From Lysobacter ciconiae (lineage in GTDB: Bacteria > Pseudomonadota > Gammaproteobacteria > Xanthomonadales > Xanthomonadaceae), in NCBI RefSeq assembly GCF_015209725.1, contig NZ_CP063656.1:2153001-2217000 (forward strand): a stretch of DNA of 64,000 bases, in the 5' to 3' direction. The notes under the pieces are model-generated. The model ran no database searches and was not told where the DNA came from. It saw only the letters and a program-made list of their open reading frames with translations. Made by a program: the position numbers and the translations under genes. Positions within the stretch are counted from its first letter, which is position 1, and each line of letters begins with the position of its first letter. Positions 26,902 to 34,944 of the stretch are shown here, piece after piece.

Positions 26902-26927
26902 GCCGGTTGGCAACCGGGCCGACTGGC

Positions 26928-28856
26928 TCAGCGCACCTCGATCGGCTGCTCCGGCCACGCCTCCACGCTGCCGTCCGCGCCGTGCAGGCGCAGGCCCAGC
27001 CAGTGGCGACCCGTGGTGACATCCGCGCCCAGTTCCACCCGACCGCTGAAGCCTACCCGCGGCTGGTTGGGATCGTTGCTGATGCGCCAGAACGCGGCGG
27101 TGCCGGGCTGGCTGGCGCCATAGGCGACATCCGCCACCGGCTTTCGGTCCAGGGTCACCTCGACCCGTTCCAGGCCCACGCCGTCCTTGAACGCCCAGCC
27201 TGCGATATCGAAGCTGCGTGCCACGCGCTGACCGCTGACGGGACTGTCTATCCACGCCATCGCCGGGGCGGTGCAGTTGCCCGCGGTCGGCATGGACGAA
27301 TCGAAGCGGAACAGCAGGAAGCGCTGGCGCCCGTGGTCCACGTTCACTACCTGCGGTGGCGGCAGCGGCCCCAGTTTCCGGCACAGGTGGTGATAACGCT
27401 CCAGCAAGTGCTTGTACTGGACATCGCTGGACGCGATCACCAGCAGCACCGGCGCGTCGGCCCAGGCCTGACCGAACTGCGCCGGCCACGACTCACGCGG
27501 CCCCGCCGCCAGGTTCCAGAGCTGCAACTGCGGGGCACGGCCGTGCTTGATGTTCAAGGGATGGTCCAGCACGGGGATGCGCGGATCGCCCAGGGCGAAC
27601 CCGAGCTCGGCGCCGATCTTGAAACTGCCCGCCACCAGGCGCGCGTCCGGACCCATCTGCCCGCGCTCCAGGCGCACGGCATCGGCCAGCTCGTCCCAGC
27701 CGGCGAAGTTGGACGGGTACCACTTCTCCGCCGCCGCGCGCGCGCGCAGGTCCGGCACCGACACCGCGACGTAATAGCCCATCACCATCACCAGGCCGAG
27801 GCCGGCGGTCAGCCAGGTCAGGCCACGCAACCAGCGCGGCCACGCGTCCAGGACCGCGGGCAGCAGCGGCAGCAGCGCCAGATAGCCGGGCAGCGGCCAG
27901 TGGAAGCTGACCCGCTCGGTGTCAGCGAAGAACCCCAGCGAAAAGAAACCGAGCACCAGCAGACCGCCGAGCAGCGCGAAATACCGCGATGCGGGTAGCG
28001 CGCCCCGATAGCCCCGCCAACCCGCTGCCAGCAGCGCGGCAAACAACAGCGGGGTGACCATCAGTGCCTGGATGACGACAAAAAGAATGCCGTCCCAGTG
28101 GAACGCCCACGGGTGCCGGTCCACCAGCTGGAAGCGCAGCCCGGCATCGGCGTTGCCCAGGTTCCAGGCCACCAGTGGCGCCCAGGCCGCGGCGCCAATG
28201 GCGATCGCAGTCCACACGCGGGGGTCACGCAGCGCCTTGCGACCGTCGCGGACCAGCAACAACGCCAACAGACCGACGCCGATCACGGCGATGAAGCGGT
28301 AGTGGCTCAATGCGCCGATCGTCAGGCCCAGCGCGAGCTCAAGGGAGGCTCCGGCGCTGAGCTGCCGCAGCAACCGCGCGCCGGCGTCGATGCACAGCAC
28401 CGTAGCCAGCGCCATCGCTGCATCCGGCAGCGCCAACAGGCCCAGCGTCCCCGCCAGTGGCAACAGCAGCGCGAAACTGCCTGCCTGCCAGCCGTGCACC
28501 GGCCCGTACTCACGCGCGGTGATCCGCATTATCAGCCAGGGGACAGCGGCGGCAATCATCAGGAACGGCAGACGCAGCCCCAGCTCCGTATTGCCGCCCA
28601 GGCTGACGCCCAGGCGGGCCAGCCACGCCGTCAGGCCCGGCAGGTCGGAATAGGCGGGTGCCAGATGCTGGCCTTCCAGCCAGTAAAAGGTCTCGTCGAC
28701 GAACAGCGGCAGGCGCGCGGCAACCAGCAGCTTGACCGCCAGCACCGCGATGAAAAGCACCAGGAACCAGCGGTACGCGGAACGCTCGGCAGGCAGCGGT
28801 TGCAGGTAATCGGCCGCGGCGGGCTGACGATGATCGACAGCGGGGGTTTCGCGCAT
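26928..28856 (-). CDS. Family 39 glycosyltransferase (PMT/ArnT-like) with C-terminal beta domain
   Basis: This polytopic inner-membrane protein of 642 residues has about ten hydrophobic helices. The first luminal loop carries the GT39 signature FVDETFYWLEGQHLAPAYSD, whose Asp-Glu pair is the usual catalytic element. Such enzymes use polyprenyl-phosphate sugars and modify proteins, lipid A or glycans. The last ~110 residues (from about AWIDSPVSGQRVARSFDIAG) form a beta-sandwich-like domain with WAFKDGVGLERVEVTLDRK, an unusual addition. It is convergent with maf and divergent from the moxR cluster. The substrate is unknown. Confidence 0.8.
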   Translation of the reverse strand: MRETPAVDHRQPAAADYLQPLPAERSAYRWFLVLFIAVLAVKLLVAARLPLFVDETFYWLEGQHLAPAYSDLPGLTAWLARLGVSLGGNTELGLRLPFLMIAAAVPWLIMRITAREYGPVHGWQAGSFALLLPLAGTLGLLALPDAAMALATVLCIDAGARLLRQLSAGASLELALGLTIGALSHYRFIAVIGVGLLALLLVRDGRKALRDPRVWTAIAIGAAAWAPLVAWNLGNADAGLRFQLVDRHPWAFHWDGILFVVIQALMVTPLLFAALLAAGWRGYRGALPASRYFALLGGLLVLGFFSLGFFADTERVSFHWPLPGYLALLPLLPAVLDAWPRWLRGLTWLTAGLGLVMVMGYYVAVSVPDLRARAAAEKWYPSNFAGWDELADAVRLERGQMGPDARLVAGSFKIGAELGFALGDPRIPVLDHPLNIKHGRAPQLQLWNLAAGPRESWPAQFGQAWADAPVLLVIASSDVQYKHLLERYHHLCRKLGPLPPPQVVNVDHGRQRFLLFRFDSSMPTAGNCTAPAMAWIDSPVSGQRVARSFDIAGWAFKDGVGLERVEVTLDRKPVADVAYGASQPGTAAFWRISNDPNQPRVGFSGRVELGADVTTGRHWLGLRLHGADGSVEAWPEQPIEVR

Positions 28857-28956
28857 CAACAGGGGTCCTAGTTACACTCGGGGAACTACTTGCAGCCGAC
28901 CGGCAACAGCCGCCAACGCGCCTGCAGGCGACATGGGACGATTTCTGGAGAACACG

Positions 28957-29937
28957 ATGGCGGTATCAACACCGACGCCGGGCCACGAGGCCGCGGTGTC
29001 GAAGCCGGGCATGCTACCCGAGCATCTGCGTAAATCCCTTGACGCCGCACAAACGCAGGTCAACCGCCTGGTGCTGGGCAAGTCGCGCGAGGTGCGCCTG
29101 TCCTTCGTCGCCCTGCTGGCCGACGGTCACCTGCTGATCGAGGACCTGCCGGGTCTGGGCAAGACCACCCTCGCCCACGCCATGGCCGCGACCTTGGGGC
29201 TGGACTTCCAGCGCGTGCAGTTCACCTCCGACCTGCTGCCGGCGGACATCGTCGGCTTGTCGATTTTCGATCCGGCGACGCGCGACTTCCAGTTCCACCC
29301 CGGCCCGGTGTTCACCCAGGTCCTGCTGGCCGACGAGATCAACCGCGCACCGCCGCGCACCCAGAGCGCCCTGCTGGAGGCGATGGCGGAGCAACAGGTG
29401 ACCGTTGATGGCACCACCCATGCCCTGCCCGCGCCCTTTTTCGTCATCGCGACCCAGAACCCGACCGACTTGTCGGGCACCTATCCGCTGCCGGACTCGC
29501 AACTGGACCGCTTCCTGATGCGACTGGCGCTGGGCTACCCCGGCCATGACGCCGAGCGCGAGCTGCTGGCCGGACGTGACCGCCGCGACCTGATCGCTGC
29601 GGTGACGCCGGTGCTGTCGCGCGACGACGTGATGGCGCTTCGCGACGCCGTCAGCCGGGTGCACGCCAGCGATGCGCTGATCGACTACGTGCAGGCGCTG
29701 CTGGCGCGCAGCCGCAGCCATCCGGGCGTGCGCGTCGGGCTTTCGCCACGGGCCGGCCTGGCCCTGCTGCGTGCGTCCAGGGCGTATGCGCTCCTGCTGG
29801 GTCGCGACCACGTGCGACCCGACGACGTGCAGGCCCTCTTTTCCGCAGTCGCGGCGCACCGGCTGGTCGCCGACGCCGAGGCCGGCAGTGACGCGGCGCT
29901 CGCCAAGGCGATCCTGCACGCCGTCGCGGTGGACTGA
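28957..29937 (+). CDS. MoxR-family AAA+ ATPase
   Basis: MoxR proteins are chaperone-like ATPases often encoded with DUF58 and transglutaminase proteins. The 326-residue frame has Walker A in IEDLPGLGKTTLAHAM and Walker B in VLLADEINRAPPRTQ. ATQNPTDLSGTYPLPDSQLD and FLMRLALGYPG follow, and the C-terminal lid contains VGLSPRAGLALLRASRAYA. The start at 28957 is supported by GGAGA five bases before the ATG; an earlier in-frame ATG lacks this. It heads the moxR-DUF58-tgpA-slp unit. Confidence 0.92.
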   Translation: MAVSTPTPGHEAAVSKPGMLPEHLRKSLDAAQTQVNRLVLGKSREVRLSFVALLADGHLLIEDLPGLGKTTLAHAMAATLGLDFQRVQFTSDLLPADIVGLSIFDPATRDFQFHPGPVFTQVLLADEINRAPPRTQSALLEAMAEQQVTVDGTTHALPAPFFVIATQNPTDLSGTYPLPDSQLDRFLMRLALGYPGHDAERELLAGRDRRDLIAAVTPVLSRDDVMALRDAVSRVHASDALIDYVQALLARSRSHPGVRVGLSPRAGLALLRASRAYALLLGRDHVRPDDVQALFSAVAAHRLVADAEAGSDAALAKAILHAVAVD

Positions 29938-29943
29938 GCAGCG

Positions 29944-30954
29944 GTGGCAGGAGAAGCCGCGTCGCCGGCGTCGATCGAGCGAGTCCCGATCGCGCGCGGC
30001 ATCCGCAAGCGGGTGCACGGCTGGGCCCTGACCTTCACCCGACCGCGCGATCCCGAACCGCTGCCGGTCACCTTCGACCGGCGTCGGGTCTATGTGCTTC
30101 CCACCCGGTTCGGCCTGTTCTATGCCGTCCTGGTCGCGACCATGTTGCTGGGCGGCTTGAACTACAACAACAATCCCGCGCTGCTGCTGGCACTGCTGCT
30201 CGGCGGCACCGGCCTGGCCAGCCTGGTCGCCGCGCAGCTGCAGCTCAGCGGACTGGCGGTGACCGCGATCGATGCCGAACCCGTGCCTGCCGGCCAGATG
30301 ATGCTGCTGCACGTGCATGCGAAGGCCGCTGACGGGCGCGTGCGGCGCGGCCTCCAGGTCGCGTTGGATCCGGATCACGAGGACCCGGCTTTGCTGGACC
30401 TCCAGCCCGGCAATGGTCAGGCGCAGCTGTTGATCCCGACGTCGCAGCGCGGCTGGCTGGACCTGCCGCGGCTGCGGATCGCTACCTGCCATCCGCTCGG
30501 CCTCGCCCGGGCGTGGTCGCACGTCTGGCCGCAGACTCCCCTGCTGGTGTACCCGCGCCCGGAGACCGACGGCCCGCCTCTGCCCGAGGGCTCCGGTGAG
30601 GACGCCAAGGCGCGTCTCCACCCCAGCGGCGAGGATCCCCACCACCTGCGCGGCTACCGCCATGGCGACTCGCGGCGGTCCATCGCGTGGAAGCCATCGG
30701 CGCGCCACGAATCCCTGCTGGTGCGCGAATACCAGCAGCCGGCCGGGGCCGATATCGTGCTGGACTGGCACAGCGTTGGCGCCCTGCCGCACGAAGCAAG
30801 GATCAGCCGCCTGGCCCGCTGGGTCGACGAGGCCGAACGCGACGGCCGCCGTTACCGCCTCACGCTGCCTGCGCAGCCCGCCGTCGGCCCTTCGCAGGGC
30901 CCCGGCCACCGTCACGACTGCCTGCGCGCACTGGCGCTGATGCCCCGTGGCTGA
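29944..30954 (+). CDS. DUF58 domain membrane protein
   Basis: This 336-residue protein has two hydrophobic helices near 55-95 (FGLFYAVLVATMLLGGLNYN and the following stretch). A beta-rich part follows, then the DUF58 signature EDPHHLRGYRHGDSRRSIAW. The GTG start lies six bases after moxR. DUF58 proteins partner with MoxR ATPases, but their biochemical role is not settled. The end overlaps the transglutaminase start by eight bases, so synthesis is coupled. Confidence 0.9.
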   Translation: MAGEAASPASIERVPIARGIRKRVHGWALTFTRPRDPEPLPVTFDRRRVYVLPTRFGLFYAVLVATMLLGGLNYNNNPALLLALLLGGTGLASLVAAQLQLSGLAVTAIDAEPVPAGQMMLLHVHAKAADGRVRRGLQVALDPDHEDPALLDLQPGNGQAQLLIPTSQRGWLDLPRLRIATCHPLGLARAWSHVWPQTPLLVYPRPETDGPPLPEGSGEDAKARLHPSGEDPHHLRGYRHGDSRRSIAWKPSARHESLLVREYQQPAGADIVLDWHSVGALPHEARISRLARWVDEAERDGRRYRLTLPAQPAVGPSQGPGHRHDCLRALALMPRG

Positions 30955-32950
30955 GCGCAAACCCGTTGCGACGTTAGATCCGCACAGCCGGCGCTGGACG
31001 ATGGCAGCTGCCGCGGTCTGCGTGTTGCCGCTGCTTCTGCAATTGCCGTCGCCGCTGGGCCTGCTGATCGGTGGCAGCGCGGTCGCCGTCGCCGCGCTCT
31101 CGTGGCGCAAGCCGCTGCACGCGCTGGTGCGCCTGCTGCTCACCTTGACCCTGCTGGCCGCCGTCATCGCGCTGTCGGGCTCGCATTTCGGCCGCGATAC
31201 CGGGTGCGCGATCCTCGCCGCGATGCTGGCGATGAAGCCGGCCGAAACCCGGGGCGTTCGCGACGCGCGAAGCCTGCTCGGCTTCGCCCTGTTCGCTCCG
31301 TTCGCCACCTTCCTTCTCGACCAAGGACCGTTGAGCCTGTTGCTGGGACTGGCGGGCGTTGCCTTGGCCCTGATGGCGCTGCTGCGCCTGACCGACATCG
31401 AGTCGGGCATCCGCGACGCCACCACGACCCGCGCTCGTTTCGGCTCGGTGGGTCGACTGGTGCTGCTGGGCCTCCCGCTGGCGCTGGCGGCATTCTGGCT
31501 GTTCCCGCGGCTTGCGACTCCGCTGTGGGGCGTTCCGGAGCGCACGCTGGCACGAACCGGCCTGTCCGACGAGATGTCGCCGGGCGACTGGATCGACCTG
31601 ATGGCCGACGATACCCCGGCGCTGCGGGTGCGATTTTTCGGCACCACCCCGCCCACCTCGCAGATGTACTGGCGCGGACCGGTCCTGTCCGACTTCGACG
31701 GCCGCACGTGGGCCCGCAGCCGCCGGTCCACCGGCCTGCCCCCGGCCGCCGTGACCCGCGCCAAAGTCCTGTGGGACTACCAGGTCGAAATCGAGCCGAC
31801 CGAGCGCCGCCAGATGGTCGCCCTGGAACTCCCCGTCGAGGCACCCGGCGATAGCCGGCTGGGCCATGACCATGAGCTGTTCTCCCCGCGGCCGCTGAGT
31901 TCGCTGACGCGCTGGCGGATGCAGTCGTCCCCGCCAGAGACCTTCGAGGCTGATCTTGCCGGCCCGCTGCAGCAAGCGACGCTGGCGCTGCCGGCCGGAT
32001 CCAATCCGCGCACACGGGCGCTGGCCGCGCGCTGGCGCAGCGATGCCGACGACGACCAGGCCATCGTGCGCCGCGCCATGCAGTGGATCCGCAGCGACTT
32101 CGCCTACACCCTGAGCACGCCGCTGGCCGGGCGCCACGCCGCCGACGAGTTCCTGTTCGACCAGCAGGAGGGTTTCTGCGAACACTTCAGCTCGGCCTTC
32201 GTGATCCTGATGCGGGCCGCGGGCATTCCCGCGCGCGTGGTCACCGGCTATGTCGGCGGCTACCGCAACCCGATCGGCGACTACTGGCTGGTGCGGCGCT
32301 CCGATGCGCACGCCTGGGCCGAGGTCTGGCTCGACGGCCGCGGCTGGGTCCGGGTCGATCCGACCGCCGCGGTCGCACCCGAACGCATCTACGACACCCT
32401 GGATGACCGCCGCCCGGGCGCCGACAGCCTGTTCGGGCGGATGCTGGGCGGGGATGCCAGCCGCCTGTTCAACGCCACCGACTGGCTGCGGCAAAGCTGG
32501 AACCAGCTGGTGCTGGGCTTCGATGCCGAGCGCCAATCGCGCCTGCTGCGGCCGCTGGGGATCGAGCGCCTGGATGGCGTCCGCCTGGGATTGCTGTTCG
32601 GTCTGGCGGCCGTGTCGGCGCTGCTGTGGATGGCATGGCTGTCGCGGCGGGCGGAGCGCCAGCGCGACCCGGTGCTGCGGGCGTGGCACACGCTGGAACG
32701 TCGCTACCGCCGGCTCGGTCTGGGCCGCAACCCCGACGAACCCGCCATGACATGGGCACAGCGGGTCGCCGATGCCGGCCCCGGCCCGGCCGACGACTTG
32801 CTGCGGCTCAGCCGGCGTTTCAGCAATTGGCGCTACGCTGGGCGTGACGACCACAGCGCACGGGCGTCGCGGCAGTTGATACTGTCCCTGCGTCGCCACC
32901 GGCCGTCACCGCCCCATGCCGCTTCACCCGGAAACGGAGAACACCGATGA
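30947..32950 (+). CDS. tgpA: Membrane-anchored transglutaminase-like protein (TgpA type)
   Basis: This 667-residue protein has about six membrane helices in residues 20-190 and a periplasmic transglutaminase domain. The domain carries a complete Cys-His-Asp triad: Cys411 in QQEGFCEHFSSAF, His455 in RRSDAHAWAEVWL and Asp471 in WVRVDPTAAV. A further membrane helix near 550 precedes a C-terminal cytoplasmic DUF4129-like tail. TgpA of Pseudomonas is an essential periplasmic protein with this layout. It starts at a GTG inside the DUF58 gene and overlaps slp by ATGA. Protein cross-linking or peptide-amide chemistry is inferred from the fold. Confidence 0.9.
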   Translation: MAERKPVATLDPHSRRWTMAAAAVCVLPLLLQLPSPLGLLIGGSAVAVAALSWRKPLHALVRLLLTLTLLAAVIALSGSHFGRDTGCAILAAMLAMKPAETRGVRDARSLLGFALFAPFATFLLDQGPLSLLLGLAGVALALMALLRLTDIESGIRDATTTRARFGSVGRLVLLGLPLALAAFWLFPRLATPLWGVPERTLARTGLSDEMSPGDWIDLMADDTPALRVRFFGTTPPTSQMYWRGPVLSDFDGRTWARSRRSTGLPPAAVTRAKVLWDYQVEIEPTERRQMVALELPVEAPGDSRLGHDHELFSPRPLSSLTRWRMQSSPPETFEADLAGPLQQATLALPAGSNPRTRALAARWRSDADDDQAIVRRAMQWIRSDFAYTLSTPLAGRHAADEFLFDQQEGFCEHFSSAFVILMRAAGIPARVVTGYVGGYRNPIGDYWLVRRSDAHAWAEVWLDGRGWVRVDPTAAVAPERIYDTLDDRRPGADSLFGRMLGGDASRLFNATDWLRQSWNQLVLGFDAERQSRLLRPLGIERLDGVRLGLLFGLAAVSALLWMAWLSRRAERQRDPVLRAWHTLERRYRRLGLGRNPDEPAMTWAQRVADAGPGPADDLLRLSRRFSNWRYAGRDDHSARASRQLILSLRRHRPSPPHAASPGNGEHR

Positions 32951-33432
32951 AGATCCGTCACGCCATGCTCGTCCTCGCGACGCTGCTGCTGGCCGCCTGC
33001 GCCAGCCAGCCCAAGCCGCTGCAGGGCGATTTCGCCCAGATCACGCCCCACGATGCCAACAGTGTCGACCGCACCGGCGCCCTGGTGCGCTGGGGTGGCC
33101 GCATCGTGCAGGTCGAGCCGCAGCCCAACCGCACCTGCTTCGAGATGATTTCCACCCGCCTGAATGTCTACGGCCGGCCCTACTGGGCGACCGATGATGT
33201 CGGTGGCCGGTTCATCGCCTGTCGCGACGGCTTCTACGATCCGGCGCTGTTCCAGACCAACCGCGAGGTGACCTTCACCGGCCGCATCGACGGCTACGAG
33301 AACCGGCGTATCGGCGAATACGATTACCGCTTTCCCCGCGTCGCCGCCGACGTGATCTACCTGTGGCCGATCCAGGAACGGGTCGACGTCATCACCCGGC
33401 CGGCGCCGTGGCCGTGGTGGGGTTACTGGTAG
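32947..33432 (+). CDS. Slp-family outer-membrane lipoprotein
   Basis: This 161-residue lipoprotein has the signal MKIRHAMLVLATLLLAAC with a lipobox at Cys18. The body matches the Slp family of starvation or stationary-phase lipoproteins, with WGGRIVQVEPQPNRTCFEM and a conserved DGFYDPALF. It ends in a Trp-rich tail (PAPWPWWGYW). It starts on the ATGA overlap with the transglutaminase gene. This coupling to the MoxR/DUF58/TgpA unit suggests the lipoprotein may be part of the same envelope system, which is inference. Confidence 0.85.
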   Translation: MKIRHAMLVLATLLLAACASQPKPLQGDFAQITPHDANSVDRTGALVRWGGRIVQVEPQPNRTCFEMISTRLNVYGRPYWATDDVGGRFIACRDGFYDPALFQTNREVTFTGRIDGYENRRIGEYDYRFPRVAADVIYLWPIQERVDVITRPAPWPWWGYW

Positions 33433-33447
33433 GTCGCGGCGGCCGGT

Positions 33448-33801
33448 TCAGCCCGGCACACCAAAACGCCCCAGTGGCGCGCCAGCCAGCAGGTGCAGGT
33501 GGATCTGATACACCGTCTGGCCGCCGTGGTCGTTGCAGTTCATCACCACCCGGTAGCCGTCCTCGGCCAGGCCTTCGCGCCGCGCGTATTCCGCAGCCGC
33601 GATGACCAACCGGCCGACCACCGCCGCCTGATCCGGGGTGAGGTCGTCCAGCCGCGGAATCGGCGTCTTGGGCACGAACAGCACGTGCACCGGCGCCTGC
33701 GGTGCAATGTCACGGAAGGCGATCAGGTGCTCGTCCTCGAAGACGATGTCCGCGGGTATCTCGCGGCGGATGATCTTGCCGAAGATGGTCTCGTCAGTCA
33801 T
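33448..33801 (-). CDS. hinT: HIT-family nucleotide hydrolase (HinT-like)
   Basis: HinT proteins are purine nucleoside phosphoramidases. The 117-residue frame starts MTDETIFGKIIRREIPADIV, typical HinT, and has DIAPQAPVHVLFVPK and VMNCNDHGGQTVYQIHLHLL. The triad motif normally reads HxHxH; here the first His is Gln (QIHLHLL) while the middle catalytic His and the third His are kept. The start is the ATG at 33801; a 12-base tandem repeat lies 20 bases before it. It is convergent with slp. Confidence 0.93.
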   Translation of the reverse strand: MTDETIFGKIIRREIPADIVFEDEHLIAFRDIAPQAPVHVLFVPKTPIPRLDDLTPDQAAVVGRLVIAAAEYARREGLAEDGYRVVMNCNDHGGQTVYQIHLHLLAGAPLGRFGVPG

Positions 33802-33820
33802 GCCACTACTCCGTTGGGTA

Positions 33821-33844
33821 CAGATGAACGTCCAGATGAACGTC
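33821..33844. repeat. Two perfect 12-base tandem units upstream of hinT
   Basis: CAGATGAACGTC occurs twice in direct succession, followed by a poorer third copy (CCGATCAATCGG). It fills most of the short hinT-recR spacer. It belongs with the other gene-boundary micro-repeats in this window. Confidence 0.85.
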
Positions 33845-33864
33845 CCGATCAATCGGCCGGTCGC

Positions 33865-34461
33865 TCAGGACATCTCGCTGCGACTGCCAAAGGCGTGGGA
33901 AAGCGTGCCGCGGTCGACATACTCCAGCTCGCCACCGAGCGGAACCCCATGGGTCGGGCGACTCGGGCGCACCTTGTACTGGCGCGCCAGCTGGCCCAAG
34001 TAATGCGCGGTGGCCTCGCCTTCCACCGTGGGGTTGGTCGCCACGATCAGCTCGGACACCTCACCCTCGGCCAGGCGTGATGCCAGCCGGTCCAGGCCCA
34101 GCTCGGCCGGGCCGATGCCATCCAGCGGGCTGAGCCGACCCTGCAGCACGTAATAGAGGCCGCGGTAACCGGTGGCCTGCTCGATCGCCAGGCGGTCGGC
34201 GGGGGACTCGACCACGCACAGCTGGTGGACGTCGCGGCTCGCGCTGGAGCAGGTCGGGCACACCGGGGTTTCGCTGAAGTCGCGGCAGCGCTCGCAGTTG
34301 CCGATCCGGTCCACCGCGGCGGCCAGGGCGTCCGCGAGCCGCTGGCCCCCAGCGCGCTCGCGCTCGAGCACGTGGTAGGCCATGCGCTGGGCCGACTTCT
34401 GCCCCACGCCGGGCAACACCCGGAACGCCTCGATCAACTGCTCAAGCAGCGGCGAGCTCAT
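33865..34461 (-). CDS. recR: Recombination protein RecR
   Basis: RecR forms a ring with RecO to load RecA at gaps. The 198-residue frame has the helix-hairpin-helix start LPGVGQKSAQRMAYHVLERE, a four-Cys zinc finger (CERCRDFSETPVCPTC), then the Toprim domain LCVVESPADRLAIEQ and LGGRLSPLDGIGP-like residues. The order dnaX-ybaB-recR is conserved in proteobacteria. Confidence 0.97.
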   Translation of the reverse strand: MSSPLLEQLIEAFRVLPGVGQKSAQRMAYHVLERERAGGQRLADALAAAVDRIGNCERCRDFSETPVCPTCSSASRDVHQLCVVESPADRLAIEQATGYRGLYYVLQGRLSPLDGIGPAELGLDRLASRLAEGEVSELIVATNPTVEGEATAHYLGQLARQYKVRPSRPTHGVPLGGELEYVDRGTLSHAFGSRSEMS

Positions 34462-34501
34462 CGTGGAAGGCGCACTGGGCGTTTACGTGGGCGAAGCACG
34501 A

Positions 34502-34822
34502 TCAGAACGGCAGCTTCATGCCCGGCGGCAGTTGCATGCCGGCGGTCGCCGAACCCATGCGCTCCTGCGACGCGGCATTGACCTTGTTGACGGCGTCGTT
34601 GATCGCTGCGGCGATCAGGTCCTCGGCCATCTCCGGATCGGCCAGAGCCTGCGGATCGATGCGCACCTTGCGGCACTCCATGCGGCCGGTCAGGGTCACG
34701 CTGACCATGCCACCACCGGCGTTACCGATGACCTCGATGTTGGCCAGCTCTTCCTGCGCGCGCTGCATTTCTTCCTGCATCTTCTGCGCTTGCTGCATCA
34801 GTTGGGCAATATTTCCACGCAT
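34502..34822 (-). CDS. ybaB: YbaB/EbfC nucleoid-associated protein
   Basis: This 106-residue DNA-binding protein forms tweezer-like dimers. The N-terminal helix is rich in Gln/Met/Glu (MRGNIAQLMQQAQKMQEEM). The conserved core is GNAGGGMVSVTLTGRMECRK and the C-terminal helix contains DLIAAAINDAVNKVNAASQE. The ATG at 34822 is chosen because family members begin directly with the coiled helix. It lies between dnaX and recR. Confidence 0.95.
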   Translation of the reverse strand: MRGNIAQLMQQAQKMQEEMQRAQEELANIEVIGNAGGGMVSVTLTGRMECRKVRIDPQALADPEMAEDLIAAAINDAVNKVNAASQERMGSATAGMQLPPGMKLPF

Positions 34823-34944
34823 ATCGTCTACTCGTCCAAGTGGGTGAATGATGTTCGGCAGACCAGAGATGAAGGCAGCACGCTCGGCTCTCAAGGGCCG
34901 CCTTCCAGGTCTGCGGTCGGTGCCGCACGGCCCGCCGCCACTGA

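Noticed and set aside
26903..26917. Palindrome CCGGTTGGCAACCGG between maf and the GT39 gene
   Set aside because: It is short and not followed by T residues; position between convergent genes fits, but evidence for termination is too weak.
29014..31764. Very long open frame (916 codons) on the minus strand opposite moxR, DUF58 and the transglutaminase gene
   Set aside because: The plus-strand products have clear family motifs throughout. The antisense frame is Arg/Gln/Ala-rich with no recognisable domain, a normal side effect of GC-rich codon use.
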